Of a DNA stretch of 64,000 bases, positions 11,754-23,902 are shown in pieces (position 1 is the stretch's first letter; each line of letters opens with the position of its first letter). The DNA is from Pristionchus mayeri (taxonomy: Eukaryota; Nematoda; Chromadorea; Rhabditida; Neodiplogasteridae): positions 744,001 to 808,000 of the forward strand of contig BTRK01000002.1 of the NCBI GenBank assembly GCA_036245805.1. Direction: 5' to 3'. The notes beneath the pieces are model-generated. The model was not told the DNA's origin. It saw only the letters and a list, made by a program, of their open reading frames with translations, and ran no database searches. A program made the translations under genes and the position numbers.

Positions 11754-13867
11754 CTAGAAACCAGCTGAGGTTGTTGCATTCTTCTTCTCTATTTGAGCCC
11801 TCATTGTTGATTGAGTTCGATCAAATCCCGATCCAGTGAGCACGGCGCGTCTGAAATTTATTTTTTTTCACGTAACATAAGAAACTTGTGATATCACCGA
11901 AATTATACAAGTGTGTAATTTGATAGTTACATACGATTCATAAAAATGCGAACCTCAGCGCATGCGCAAAGAATATCATCGTCCAGAAGGGAAGTGTCGT
12001 CGAAACAGCGAGAGTCAGAGTAGTAAAGTAGGAAATCATGTCGTCCTTGAAGATCTTGCTTGCTTGCTGTAATTAGGTTGATCTCGTATGATGATTATAA
12101 GGAGCCAACCAACCTTGAATGCATCATTGAACACGTGCATTAGAAGTGCGACGAACGAGGAAAGAAGAAGTCCTGCAATTTCCTCATTCGATGTCTTCTT
12201 CGGAACAGAAATGTAACGTATGTTTTGAATTCGTGGAAGAATCCCAGAAAAAAAGTGCGATTGAATTATTTCATTTGCAGAACAGGTACAAAGTTAGTTT
12301 CGAAAATTTTTTGGTGAGATGGGTATGTTTTGTTTTGTTTTGCATATTAATTTCTGTTTTTTCTCACGCCCCCTAGTCTAGGTTACGTGGATGCGGAAAA
12401 TGCAGAGCGTGACATAATTTCTCGGGTACCTTGTTCCGGTTTCCTCTTCATCTTCGACGAATATTCCTTCCTCATCTTCATCAGGAAGAAACTGATTCCG
12501 ACGTTGACTAGCAATGTTGCTGCCGCGAGCGACAACTGATGGGCGAGAGCGGGTGTAGCTGTCCACTAAATTAGAGTTCGTAATTCAGGTCACCGTCTCT
12601 TCATTTCCCATACTCTCTCGCCGATCTACCGGTCTAGAGAGTGTGGTAAATGAAGAGACTGTGAACCGAATTACGAACTCTACACTAAATACTGATTCGG
12701 TTACCTCATCATTGTCGATTCTCGTATCGAAATGCGACCCGTTTTTTTCTTTCGATTTCACATTTCGACTCGTCCCTAATAGTCACTAAGGGCACTGATA
12801 CAAAAGCTCGCCCTCCAACCGAGTGACAAAGACCTCGGATCTTCTGAGATCAACTTACGGAGATACCACTTAACCTATTGCACCCTATCAAGGCGGATAA
12901 ACGAGTGAATTAAATAGAATTGAATGAGGATAGTAAGGAAAGACTCATGCCTATTTTTCTTGCTATTAGTATTTATTTAACACTTCAATTACTATAGTTA
13001 CCCTGTAAGGTTTCGGTATTTGAGGAATGAATGCGTAAACATCGTCACTGATTGTGAACTGAAAATAACATAATACAATTGTTTTAAAGATAATTAACTT
13101 TACCACCTGCAAATATGAGTAGTTACTGAAGAACAACGGGAAAGCAATTACAACGCTTGCAATTAGAGAAAATACACATGCGACGAGGAAAAAGTGAAAC
13201 TCATACTGAAAAAGATCCTCACAAATGTCATTGGGCCATTAAAAAATGTCCACCTTTCTGAGCAGGGACTGATTCGTCAGCGATAAAAGTCGGTTTAGGG
13301 AAATGAAAAATGTAGTCTGCCACATGAACGATTTTGCAAAATCCTGAAAAGCAGTTTTAAAAACAAAAAGAGAAATTAAAAGAAACCTGAAAAAACCGGA
13401 AAACTACTCCCAGGCATGTGGTCGAGAGCCACGAATAGAACCAGAAGAGTGATGGCCAGTTAGAGAATTGAATGGATATTATATGTCCCGTGTAAATGAG
13501 CGCGTTCTAAATGCATTTTTATAATTTGTGATAATGATGTCTCATTACACTTGCTCCGTTCATTACGAACAACTTCATGAGATATTGACCCTGGAAGCTC
13601 TTTAGTGTGAGCATTCTGAAAAAAAATCGATCGCTTCCAAAAATCGATCGATCGATTTTTGGAATATGCCAACCCAACCTCCAATAAACGAAGAATGCTG
13701 GAGGGAAAGTTACAAGTCCAGCGAGGAACATGAAGATTGTAAAGGCAATGTCGAGTTTTTCGAAAAGGTCACTCTGCAAAGCAATGATAGAAGTCTTCGA
13801 GTGATAACACTCATAAATATAATACCTGCTCAACAGAACTCGCTGTCGTTGATGAAATTTGCGACAT
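11754..13867 (-). CDS. srg-superfamily-like receptor paralog 3, intact
   Basis: Eleven exons: 13826-13867, 13679-13773, 13549-13615, 13387-13506, 13254-13343, 13107-13205, 13002-13058, 12430-12565, 12114-12172, 11954-12066 and 11754-11850; 975 nt, 324 aa, open throughout. It begins MSQISSTTASSVEQ and ends in a basic cytoplasmic tail (MRAQIEKKNATTSAGF). Motifs by exon: TM1 in E2; LTLKSFQGQYLMKLFVMN in E3; QFSNWPSLFWFYSW in E4; MWQTTFFISLNRLLSLTNQ in E5; AFIPQIPKPYR in E7; KMRKEYSSKMKRKPEQ after the E8 helix; SSFVALLMHVFND in E9; TTLPFWTMIFFAHALR in E10. Placement in the srg superfamily is inference from the LNR motif and topology. Intron 7 carries a foldback MITE straddling the acceptor of exon 8. 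Its last four exons are duplicated into the chimera. Confidence 0.88.
12572..12682. mobile_element. 111-bp foldback MITE at the exon-8 splice acceptor of paralog 3
   Basis: Second copy of the element at 10600, carried along by the tandem duplication. Flanking CACTAAAT copies are at 12564-12571 and 12683-12690. On the minus strand this target site reads ATTTAG|TG, which is the splice acceptor plus the first two bases of exon 8 (exon start 12565). Confidence 0.88.
13636..13663. repeat. 28-bp palindrome in intron 2 of paralog 3
   Basis: Perfect inverted repeat, TCCAAAAATCGATCG opposite its complement. Its role is unknown. Confidence 0.6.
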
Positions 13868-14841
13868 GCGTAGCGGAACCAAGTATTTTTTGAATAGAAA
13901 CAAACTGGCTCATGTAAAGCCGATAGCTAGCCTGAAAACATCACAATTTAATTTTTTTTTTAGTAGACTTATTACGTAGGAGAGACAAAATGCCAGACAA
14001 ATTCCCTAGAAATCTTCTGGAAAGACTTGGTGAGTGGGCGTAAGTTCGGGGGTTATCGCTTGAGGCTGTTATTTCCCACGATGGAACATTTCGTGCTGCT
14101 CTTTCAAACGGCCTTTTCGGATACACGGTGGGTGCTAATGATTTCAGAAAACTATTGGCAGGTACAAAATGCATCATAGTAGTTCATTCACGTTCAGCAA
14201 GTCGGATTCGTGTTTTTGTTCAAGCAACAAGTATATAAAGAACGAAAAATCTACACGCGAGTAACTCTCTTGGGATTGAGGCAGAAACGAGCTTCGTTCG
14301 AATGTTCTGATTGCGCTACTTAGCCTCGCAAATGGTCTTCCAGGAAATCTCTCGAATTTTTTAATTCCGGGTTCATGGAACACTAATTGAGTATGTGAGT
14401 CGCACGAGTCGTTCTATTTTCCCTTTCTCCCCTTTCCGTACGCAATCGATATCGTATTCTTCTTTGAATAGATTTTGAGGCGTTCCGACTCGAGTAGTAA
14501 CTGATTAGAGTGGGTCCAACTAAATACAAATGTATTCCTTTTGTCGCCAGGTAAATCTCAAGCTAAAGCAGGCTTTCCAACATTCCATTTTCGAGAAATT
14601 AACATTTCCGGGGCTGAGTGAAAATATACAGTACAGAAAGGAAAAATGTATGGTGCAGTGTGAATTAGCTCCTAATGTGTTGAATGTTGTTGTCAAGCAT
14701 TGCTGATTCCACTTTATGATCATATACACGAAATATAAATATACATAATAGTTGAAAATTTGTTAAGGTAAATTGGAAAACGTATTATTACGAAAATATT
14801 GTGTTCCAACAATGATATTTATGCAATGAGTTGACAAGGAT
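13868..14841. other. intergenic between paralogs 3 and 4
   Basis: Only short frames with no splice context or family resemblance occur here. It should contain the promoter of paralog 3, but no regulatory element could be singled out. Confidence 0.4.
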
Positions 14842-16975
14842 TCAGAATGCAGCAGACATAGTTGCTCCTCTTGCTCTCATCGTCCTACGGCGTCGGAAAG
14901 AAGCCAATGACCGCTCAAAGCCTTCGCCAGTGAGAAGGGCATGCCTGAAATTGAGATTCAACGAAACATTTTCGTGTGTTTTTTTTGTGCATATTTACAA
15001 TGCACAAACCGTTCTTGGCACTTCTTGGATAGTTGGCCCACCCCCCCCCCTCCCCTATCATTTCTCATCCCCTCTCCCATTGCAAAGGGGTTGTGAGGCC
15101 GAAAATCAGGGAGAGATATCTAGAAATGAAAGGGGTAGAGGAGAAGGGGGGGGGGTGGGCCAATTATCCAAGAAGTGCCCTGTTCTTAGTACCTTAGAGA
15201 ATGTGCGAATATGATCATCGTCCAGAAGGGAAGTGTAGTCGAAATGGCAATGGTAAGGGGAATAACGTAGGAGATCGTGTCGTCCTTGAAGCTCTTACTT
15301 GCATGCTGGAATTGCAAATGCGTATCTTTTTGGAATGAGCTTTTCGTTTTTTTTTTTTTTTTAAATAGACAATGTCTATTGACAGTTAATGGATAAGACA
15401 GGTAAGACAGGATAAGACAGGTAATGGATACATGATGAACACCAAAATCAACGTTCAATCTGTATGATATACTTTAATCGGCAATTTGTGGATTGCTCCC
15501 TCTCCTTTCCTATTCTACCGATTCAAGTTTAGGTATGCTTCCCTGATTATCGGAATCACAACCCATAAATGGAGGAAAGGGATGGTAATGATAAGGAGAT
15601 GTAACCAAAAATCCAAAAATTGATTGCTTACCTTCAGCGAATCGTTGAGCGCGTGCATAAGAAGCGCCACAAAGGAAGATATTATAAGACCTGTAACTCA
15701 CAAAAATATTATTTTAAATATATCAGATAACTCAAATATTTATATTCAAATATATTCAAATATGGATAATAGACTGTAAAAATAGAACGATGCATGCAGC
15801 CCCTGCCTTGTTCCGGTCTCTTTCTCCTCTTCGACGAGTATTCCTTTCTCAACTTCACCAGGAAATAACTGATTCCAACATTGACTAGCAGAGTTCCGGC
15901 AGCGAGCGTTGCTTGATAAATCAGGGCGGGCGTGGAAGTCCACTGAATGTTCGCAATTTCTATTTCCCGATGTGTCCTATACATAAGCTCTAAGGTTAGA
16001 AATTTGAGGCTATAGCTAGCCGCTCCTCGATTTGTGAAACAAGACGCGGAAAGGGGTAGCGAGCGCTATCTATCCACCCCCCCCCCCCCAAGTAGGGTCA
16101 CAAGTTGGGGGTCCCAACTGAATAAATGAATGAGGGAATACCCTGTAAGGTTTCGGTATTTGTGGAATGAATGCGTAAACATCTTCTTCGATGGTGAACT
16201 GAAAAGATAAACTCGTGTTCGGAGGAATTCGTCGATTTCTCCACCTGCACATACGAATAGTGACTGAAGAAGAGAGGAAAGCAGATTGCCAAGCTTGAAA
16301 TGAGAGAAAAGACCGATGCGAAAAGGAAGAAGTTGAAATCGTTCTGAAATTTGAATATGTTATGAATACAATGTTGTTCACCTTTTTGAGCAAAGACTGA
16401 TTCGTCAGGGATAACAGTCTGTTTAACGAGATGAAAAATGTTGTTTGCCACATAAACGATTTCGAAGCATCCTAAACATGTATTTTATCAAAATTTGAGA
16501 AATGTGAACACCTGCGAAAACCGGAAAAAGACGCCCAAGACCGTACTGGAGAACCAGGAATAGAACCAGAAGCATGAAGGCCAGTTGGCGAACTGAATCG
16601 CGATCAAATGCCCCAAGTAAATTAATCCATTCTGTAATGTGTGATTCGAAATGCCAATATTTTTAATAATGAACTTACACTTGCTCCGTTCAACACGAAC
16701 AGCTTCATGAGATACTGGTTCTGGAAGCTCTTCAATGTTAGCATTCTTAAAAAAGATTCATTTAGTATTTCATCGCCGTTAAAAACTACCTCCAATAAAC
16801 AAAGCATGCTGGAGGAAACGTGATAATTCCAGCGAGTATGAAAAATAGTGTAAAGGCAACGTCGAGTTGGTTGAAAAGCTCAGTCTACAAGCGAAATATT
16901 GTTAAAAATACAAAAAAGGCAGCGAGAATTTACCTGCTCAATAGAACTCGACTCTAGCGATGATATTTGCGACAT
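14842..16975 (-). CDS. srg-superfamily-like receptor paralog 4, intact
   Basis: Eleven exons: 16934-16975, 16790-16884, 16679-16745, 16512-16631, 16382-16471, 16245-16343, 16142-16198, 15807-15942, 15632-15690, 15193-15305 and 14842-14944; 981 nt, 326 aa, with no internal stop. It starts MSQISSLESSSIEQ. Key segments are MLTLKSFQNQYLMKLFVLN (E3), QFANWPSCFWFYSW (E4), MWQTTFFISLNRLLSLTNQ (E5), FTIEEDVYAFIPQIPKPYR (E7, almost identical to paralog 3) and a TM followed by KLRKEYSSKRRKRPEQ (E8). Exon 8 appears to end at a GC donor (GCAGGG) where paralogs 2, 3 and 5 have GT. Intron 10 contains a 163-bp foldback MITE whose target duplication ends 4 bases from the exon-10 donor. Exact ligand and subfamily are unknown. 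Confidence 0.88.
15017..15179. mobile_element. 163-bp foldback MITE (GGCACTTCTT family)
   Basis: Inverted repeat with ends GGCACTTCTTGGATA and TATCCAAGAAGTGCC and inner C-run/G-run arms. Flanked by CCGTTCTT (15009-15016) and CTGTTCTT (15180-15187), an 8-bp target duplication with one mismatch. A second family member is at 42470. Degenerate pieces sharing TCCCTGATT.TCGG..CACAACC occur near 15538-15560 and 27795-27820. Confidence 0.8.
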
Positions 16976-17396
16976 TTTTGGTTAAAATTGATGGATGTTT
17001 AGCATGAAACGGCTCGAACTATCACCTGCCTTTGTCGAGTTTCGCACTAGAAATGCTTCGAAAATATCAAACTTTGAGAAGAATCTGTGAAGCCCAACAT
17101 GTAATTTTAGCGAAAACACTTTTCTAGTAATTGATGTTTTTGAGAATGCATTTGTTCGATAAAATTGATTCAAACGTAGTTTCCTCATACGAAATTCTGC
17201 TAGATTGAGGTTGGGAAATTCTTGAGTAGACTAATGTTGTTGGCGGAAAAGAGATGCAAGATTTCCGAGAAAGCACCACAAACAAAGGTGTGGTAAGGGA
17301 TATCCGGCAAAATTCTCACTAGAACAACACGTGTTCGTTACTACGGGCATTCATGTCGCAGAATTTATCAAAATGAACATCCATATGGCATTGGTC

Positions 17397-19424
17397 TTAG
17401 AATCGGGTCGTTGGTGAACTCTCCCGTGATTGGGAAGTGAACGTTCTTCCCTCGGGTCTTCTGAATGAGAGCTCGCCAAATCTCTCGAACAGAGTTCCAG
17501 AGAATACAGTGCGTCTGAAATTACGATCAGATCTCACTAGAAATTAAACAATTAAACTGACTGAATAGCACGTCTAAATTCTAGCTTAGTTTTGTTGTGG
17601 AAAGCATACCGCATGGAATGAGCAAGGAGTATCAGAGCCCAGAAGGGCAACGTAGTTGCGATAGCATTGGTAAGAGTAGTGCAATATGCGGTGGTTATGT
17701 TGTTAAAAAACGCAGTTGACGCCTGAAATACGGATTTTTTTAAAGTAATTCATAGTTAGTCGTACGAAGAGCAGTTCTTGAAGAACATGAGCTAGAAGCG
17801 CGATGAAGGAACAAACTAGGAGACCTGAAATTAGAGGTTGGATATCTTCCTGTTTGAAAATAAACATTAATTTAGACTCAATAAACATTCAGGACGGCTT
17901 CAAAGTCTGATTCACTCATTAATTAAAAACAACATATGGCCCCACCTTGCTCTGGACGTCCCTCCATCGTGCTCGAGTACTCCCTCCTCATTCTGACAAT
18001 AACAACACAAATTATGCAGTTGAGCAAAAGCGTAGCCGTCGCGAGGCTTATTTGAAAAATGTCGGACGGCATGTGAGTCCACTGAAAGTTTGCGATTTTT
18101 AAGATTAAATATTTGTATAATTAGATGTAGTTGCATGATTATATCAATTGACCTTCTGTGGATCGTCGATAAACGGAATGAAGGCGGGAGATGCTCCAAC
18201 AAGGAACTGAACAGCAAAAAAGTGTATATTTTTAATTTAAAAAATATTATGCGTTGATAGACAACGTATATGGTTATCTGGTCTGTGAGAATAATCAAAA
18301 CTTATACACTTGTAATCTGGTTTCACTATGATATCGGCCTAGGGAAACAGCACAATTGGGCACGAACTGGGTTCACCTGATCTCTGTCAAAACTCAAAAA
18401 TTATAATCTCACCTTGACATAGGTGTAATTGCTGTAGAATAGCGGAGATGCAATTACGGCGCTCAGGAAGAGAGTAGTGAAGCACGCCAAGAGGAAGAAG
18501 GCATAGTCGTACTGCAAGTGATTGACTCATACGCTAGGCTGGATGATAACCACAAATAGTCATCTTCCCCAGCCTGCTCACATTAAGTTCCCATAGTGTC
18601 AAAAATGCTTCTATAAAAGTCGGATGGATATTAACCGGCCTAGTGCCGGGATTCCAGAGGGGAACTATCGAAAAGCAAATATAACAATAACTTCACAAAA
18701 TACTTACTTTCTTTAGTAGGAGCTGGTGCTTGAGCGATAGAAGTCTATTCACAGATATGAAAAACGTAGTCTGCCACATTAAATTCCCGGAGAAGTCCTA
18801 AACAGTGGATAAGAAAATGCATGTTTCAGTGGGGAGATGCCTCGAGAAATCGCAAAATTATTCGAAAGAAGGATTGGCTTAGCCAATTGTAGAAAAAGTA
18901 CATTGACGGCCAATTGCAGAATTGAACCGCGACTATGTTTACCGCGTAAGATAGCAAATTCTGAAAAGTTGATTCATCCTCTTCACTTGTCATGATACTA
19001 ATTGAGTTTGTTGTGCATATTCATGGACACTGCGATAGTCTGAGTGAGGAACAAGGTCCATATCCCTATCCAATACCCAACAATCTCGTTATTCATGGGC
19101 ATGTCCAACAACCTCAACTTATCAAAGCTGAACATACGCTTGCTCCGTTGAACACAAACAGCTTCATAATGTATTGATGTTTGAAACTGCGCATGGTTAA
19201 AATTCTAAAAACTATTATAATGAACCTGAAAGTGTATGATGAGTCACCGATAATACACGAAGCATGCCGACGGTATTGTAATTATTCCAGCGACGATTAG
19301 TATAGTAGTAAAAATGATGTCCAATTTATCGTAGAAATCACTCTGTAGAAAATATACAAATCCGAAAAAAAATCAAATGTACCTGCTCAATAAAATGCTC
19401 CCCAGATTCGCTGTCTTGGGACAT
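17397..19424 (-). CDS. srg-superfamily-like receptor paralog 5, intact
   Basis: Eleven exons: 19383-19424, 19248-19342, 19138-19204, 18841-18960, 18708-18797, 18413-18511, 18153-18206, 17946-18081, 17766-17824, 17610-17722 and 17397-17514; 993 nt, 330 aa, open frame. It starts MSQDSESGEHFIEQ. The more diverged body keeps the family landmarks: ILTMRSFKHQYIMKLFVFN, QFCNWPSMYFFYNW, MWQTTFFISVNRLLSLKHQ, RMRREYSSTMEGRPEQ, and TTLPFWALILLAHSMR. E7 is 54 nt against 57 in its neighbours, and the tail is longer (FRRPEGRTFTSQSRESSPT). Exon 4 ends at a GC donor (GCATCT). Intron 5 carries a remnant of the GGCAC..CTAGTGCC foldback family (18550-18650). Confidence 0.87.
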
Positions 19425-20965
19425 TCACGGAAACCGCAAATGAACGTAGAATGGAACGGAAAATTTCATCAACTCGGGGCACTTTCAACACGACTAGAAA
19501 CTCGGCAAAATTACATGCGTGGGCTCACACAACCTGCAAATTCTCTGCTACAGCAGGTAGCACTTTTCGTACTCCGCTCGAAATCAAATCACGTATTCTA
19601 AACAACCGCACCACTTTTCGTTAAGTCCATGCCACCAATACAACACTGGCGACCATCAAACCATATCATGTGTTTCCATGCAAGTTCTGAGCCTGCTGGA
19701 CGATGCAAGTTTTCCTTTCAAGAGGATCATCAAAACAAAATCTTGTCGTTGAAATAAGTCATCCCTCCCTTGCATTTTATCGTCTGGAGACAATCACCCA
19801 AATAATTTATTTACAAAAATCTACGTCTTCCGGCGAAAGATGGGAGAACGAGAAATGTTCATCCGAAAATTGAATTCGTGAGAAAAATCCGATTTGTTGA
19901 TCGGTTGTGTATAATTCCTGATAGCAGAATTCTCCTGAAATTATCCTGTCTGTCAGACTAGAAATATTGAACAGTTGAACTAGCTACAGCTAAAAGCTTT
20001 TCATTTTTTCTTAGACCTAAAGCAGATGGAGTAGATGTTTGGGAAATTAAGTTTTTGAATTAATCACTTTTGTTCACACTTCACTATCCATGGGGCTGTG
20101 AGTTTACTCAAACTATCGTAAAGTTCTTCAAAATTAAACAGAGTGTAGAGGCTAACCTCAGTTTATGCGCGAATAGTGTGAGTATCCAAAAGGGAAACGT
20201 TGTCGCAACAGTAAATGTAAGTGTGATAAAGTAGGACATCCACACATTCTCAGTAAACGTCACAACTCCCTGATTTTTTGTCGAAAATTTTGTAGTAATT
20301 TCAATTCAAAAAATTAGCATCACATAAAATGTCTGACCACAATGATGTTGTTCATGAGAGGGATCACGAATGAGATAACGGATGAGAACAAAATGCCTGT
20401 AAATGAGAGCGAAGTTCAATGAATCATTACGGCTTGTTGTCATGATGAGAACGAGAGCATGTCGCTCTCACGTATCTCCCTCAGAATGCCGCGTAAATAT
20501 AATCTACGCCTATCTTGCTCCAGTTTCCCACGCGTCCTCTCCACATACTTGTCCCGCATGGTCCCCACGATTACGCAGATTATGATATTAATTGCCAATG
20601 CGGCAACTGAGAAAACGGGTTGGACTGATTGTGCGAAACGTGCTGTCGACTGTAATTTTTCTAAGAAAATTATTTTTATTTCACATCTCCCAAATGTTTG
20701 GGAATCGCGGGTAGATAGGCGAAAAGATTGTGACCAATTTCAATCTGAAATACTGTGAGGTTTCTTTATTCTGTGAAAAGCAAATTTCAGAGCTCACATA
20801 AGCATAACCAAGTATTTTGTTAGAATAGCCGACCTCCACATACTGATGTTCTCTGTAAAATAGTGGAACACAAGCTGCCGTACTAAGGACGAGTGCGGAG
20901 GTTCTCACGAGAGAATATAGGAAGTCATCAATCTGATTTTTTTTTATTTACAGTATTTCAGTATT

Positions 20966-21679
20966 TAGAGACCGCAAGGTCGGCCCACTTGGAGGGAGAA
21001 AGAGCTCCCTCGAAATCTGGCACCTCAAACGACAGCGCGAATTCTTAACCTAAAAATATGAAAAAAATATTTTTGTGTACGTCTGACAAGTGTCTATAAA
21101 TGGCAGGGTGGGCGAAATGCATTATCCAATCAGAATATCTCAAAATTACCGTTTTATGATTCGGAAGGTTTCCTACGAAAATTTCTAGTTCGCCAATAGT
21201 GGGATGGAAAGTCCCTGATTTTAGGCTAATTTTGAGACCAAGAACAGAATTTTATGAATTTTCTCCGATTTGTCGTTTAATTTAAACGATAATTGACGAT
21301 GCGTTAAGGGAACAGCAAAGGGGAGCGACTTCCTCTCTCCTTTCTCGCTGGTTTCTCACCCGGCGCGTGTAGAGAGCGCGCACTCTCGACATCCTCCCGC
21401 TTTCCCCTTCCGTTCGAGCTAGGCTCGTGGCGTAGCTCTGCTCAAAGTTTTGGAGATCTGCATAAAATCAGACAGAGCGGGCTCCGCCCACTCCGCTCTC
21501 GTCCCGAGTTCGACTCCCTTTCCGTTGTGACTTTTTCGAGGGTTTTGGGCCATAACTCGAGTCAGAGATAAGATATCGACAAACGGTAAAAAGCATGACC
21601 TTATTTAGCCTCACAGGGGCCTATTAGACCCGCAAACGGCCCTACCGAAGCAATTCGGTCACCCACCTTGCGGTCTCTA
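20966..21679. mobile_element. 714-bp hAT-like MITE
   Basis: Terminal inverted repeat TAGAGACCGCAAGGT at both ends, flanked by TCAGTATT (20958-20965) and ACAGTATT (21680-21687), an 8-bp target duplication with one mismatch. The interior is GC-rich near 21340-21540 and has no coding frame I recognise. It lies in intron 5 of receptor pseudogene 6. Confidence 0.85.
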
Positions 21680-21870
21680 ACAGTATTCAACACGAGTGAT
21701 TCACCAAGCGCAAAGCAGCGTCGCAAAATAAAGTAAAGAGTCTACTTTATTGAGCCAAATTTTGTGCTTCAAGGATATGAGATGATTGATTGCAATGAAG
21801 AAGGTGCTCTGCCAGTGTATGCAGATAACCAAATCCTGTTATTAATTTTGATGACGTGTTCTTTCTTTAG

Positions 21871-22058
21871 GGCACTATCGGATGATCACTGTCGGATGGT
21901 AGCCTACTGGATGATAATCATAAAATGAACCCTCTTGTAGAACTTTCACAGAATAATTTTTGGCACTGGGAACCTACTGTGAAAGTACTACAGAATGGTC
22001 CATATTTCGTTATTATCCAGGAGGTTACCATCCAACAGCGATTATCCGACCTAGTGCC
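21871..22058. mobile_element. 188-bp foldback MITE (GGCACTA/TAGTGCC family)
   Basis: Inverted arms (GGCACTATCGGATGATCACT..GGATGGTAGCC opposite GGTTACCATCC..AGCGATTATCCGACCTAGTGCC). Flanked by TTCTTTAG (21863-21870) and TTCTGTAG (22059-22066), an 8-bp target duplication with one mismatch. Related to the 76-bp element at 63541. Confidence 0.82.
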
Positions 22059-22261
22059 TTCTGTAGTGACGAAATAGAGAAGAGATAATTTGATCTCCGA
22101 TAGCTTCTCGATACTGTATGATGATAATGATGGAGAGATAATGATGTATGATGATAGCTGTTATGGTATTTTCGAGGCATTTCGGTAAAAAAGTTCACGA
22201 TCGTCGAGCTAGCCATCCCGTTTATAAACGGAGAAAGCTGTATGTCTCCCCACTGCTAGTC

Positions 22262-23820
22262 ATGCTCACGAGACCGGACAGGATCCAGCTGGCTCTACAG
22301 TGTTTAATTAGTCTTCTTGCTGTCGCATACAACTTGCTGCTACTCTACGCAATTGCTAAACGGTCAGTGATACCTAAATCTTCCTTGTCGTGCATTTTTC
22401 AGTCTCATTGAATTGTCACTTTTCTTTTGCTTTCCAGAACTCCTGCCAAAATGCGACCTTATTCGATTTTTCTCAAAAATGCAGCACTGGTCAATATTGT
22501 TATTGCAATAACAGCCGTATTGTCATGCTCGAGGTTGTTGTTTTCCTATACTTGCAAATAATATTTTTTTAAAAATAATAATATAATAGTAACTAATATA
22601 ATATTAACTACTATTAAGAGTGATAAGCGGACGAATCGATTATGCGGCCATCGTCTTTCTTGGTCCATGTACAATTATCAGCGAAGAACTTTGTACTCTA
22701 TCTCATTGTAAGGTCACATATATTTGCCAAATTCGTGCAAGGGTCTGACTCTCTTCAGTTTGCACGCTCTCTCGCTGGTCATAGAGACGAGAGAGCGTGC
22801 AAACTGAAGAGAGACAGACGATTGCTCCCAAATTCATGCAACCATTCAGCACTTCTTACGTGTCTCTCAACTCATTCGGTTCAACTCATTCTTTTGTCCT
22901 TCTGCTACAGAGTATTCCTACTGGAAAATGCGGATGCTCGATATTACACAAAATCCAGTCGCAAAATATGGACAGTATGTATGATAACTCTGCTACTCAG
23001 TGGGGCCAATACAGTAAGTGAGTGTGTTGGAGTGGCAATACAATGATAGCTATCAGGTGGTGCTAAACGACTTATTCGAGGATGTCGGCTTACAAGAAGT
23101 AACAATGTTTGGCCTGCAAAACTATACAACCAGTGGTATTTCCAAATTTATTTCTAGTTTGTAACAGTTTTTTAGCGATTCTTCCCATCAACAACCTTAA
23201 ATCTGGTATGGCACTTATTCCTATAGCAATTACTTCTCCTTTGTCGACTGTGGCCATATTCTTTCTTCGCCGAAACCTCATTCGACAAATTCAGAAAACG
23301 GTACGGAATGCACATTTTAAATCATTCAATTATGAAAATTCAGACTATATCCGACCGTGTGCACCATAACGAGATTGCAAAAGTGATGTTTCAAAAATAG
23401 CTTCTCGTTTTTATAAATTGTTTTCAGTCATTAACTTATCAAGCGCTTCTTCCAATGGGTCATTTTATGGGCACTGTCTACTACTGGTCTGTACAAAAGT
23501 ATCTGCCACTGTCTTGCGAATTCTCGGAAAGGATTCTCACAATGGTAATCAATATTTGAAATCGGGTCATTTTTTTCCACATATTGCAAAACCTTTTGTT
23601 GGTTTGCTTGAGTGGGGAAAGTGAAGAAACCGTGGTAACGGGGCTCTCGCACTCTAATCGATACCGCTGAATGTTAATCTACCGTAGTCTCATTAAGGCG
23701 CTCACCATAATCTGCCTTGCCTCGCCGATTATTAACATAATGCATTTGCCGCCATATCGAAGGTTCATCATCACGCCCACTACTCCTACTACAAAGCACC
23801 GTACTAGTGCGAAAATATAA
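22262..23820 (+). CDS. srd-like 7TM chemoreceptor
   Basis: Serpentine receptor of probable Srd family. Exons: 22262-22362, 22438-22533, 22628-22707, 22849-23013, 23057-23135, 23158-23300, 23428-23544 and 23688-23820. Landmarks: MLTRPDRIQLALQ before TM1; RTPAKMRPYSIFLKNAALVN (the TP..MR.Y motif after TM1); LGPCTIISEELC; a long segment with LILLSFCYRVFLLE (the SF.YR motif); FLRRNLIRQIQKT after TM5; LTYQALLPMGHFMGTVYYW in TM6; and SPIINIMHLPPYRR at the end of TM7. The last exon needs two leftover bases while the preceding one, as read, ends in phase 0. Either a small exon or splice site was missed, or there is a shift. It is nested in intron 4 of receptor pseudogene 6 on the opposite strand. Intron 3 holds a foldback MITE ending close to the next acceptor. 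Confidence 0.82.
22741..22829. mobile_element. 89-bp foldback MITE (CTCTCTCG-core family) in the srd intron
   Basis: Arms GTCTGACTCTCTTCAGTTTG..CACGCTCTCTCG face their complement across a 13-base loop. The left end lacks the AGCAATC found in sister copies. Flanked by AAATTCGTGCAA (22729-22740) and AAATTCATGCAA (22830-22841). Confidence 0.8.
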
Positions 23821-23902
23821 TTTGTATCTAACACAATGTTTGTTTCGTTCATGAAGATAAACCATTTGTTGAAGTGAAATAAACCTGCGAAATCCTTAGT
23901 TT

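Larger units (their letters stand above)
8888..12833. repeat. 1,972-bp tandem duplication, two near-identical units
   Basis: Unit 1 begins at 8888 and unit 2 at 10860. Reading the two copies side by side shows only about five single-base differences (near 9303, 9563, 10037, 10137 and 10218 against unit 2), so the event is recent. The junction has two bases of microhomology (AC). The unit runs from intron 5 of paralog 2 rightwards through its 5' exons, the spacer, and the last four exons of paralog 3 into intron 7 of paralog 3. A chimeric gene therefore forms between the two parents. Confidence 0.92.

Noticed and set aside
14831..15214. 127-codon frame on the + strand
   Set aside because: Antisense to receptor paralog 4 exon 11 and through the GGCACTTCTT foldback; no coding signal.
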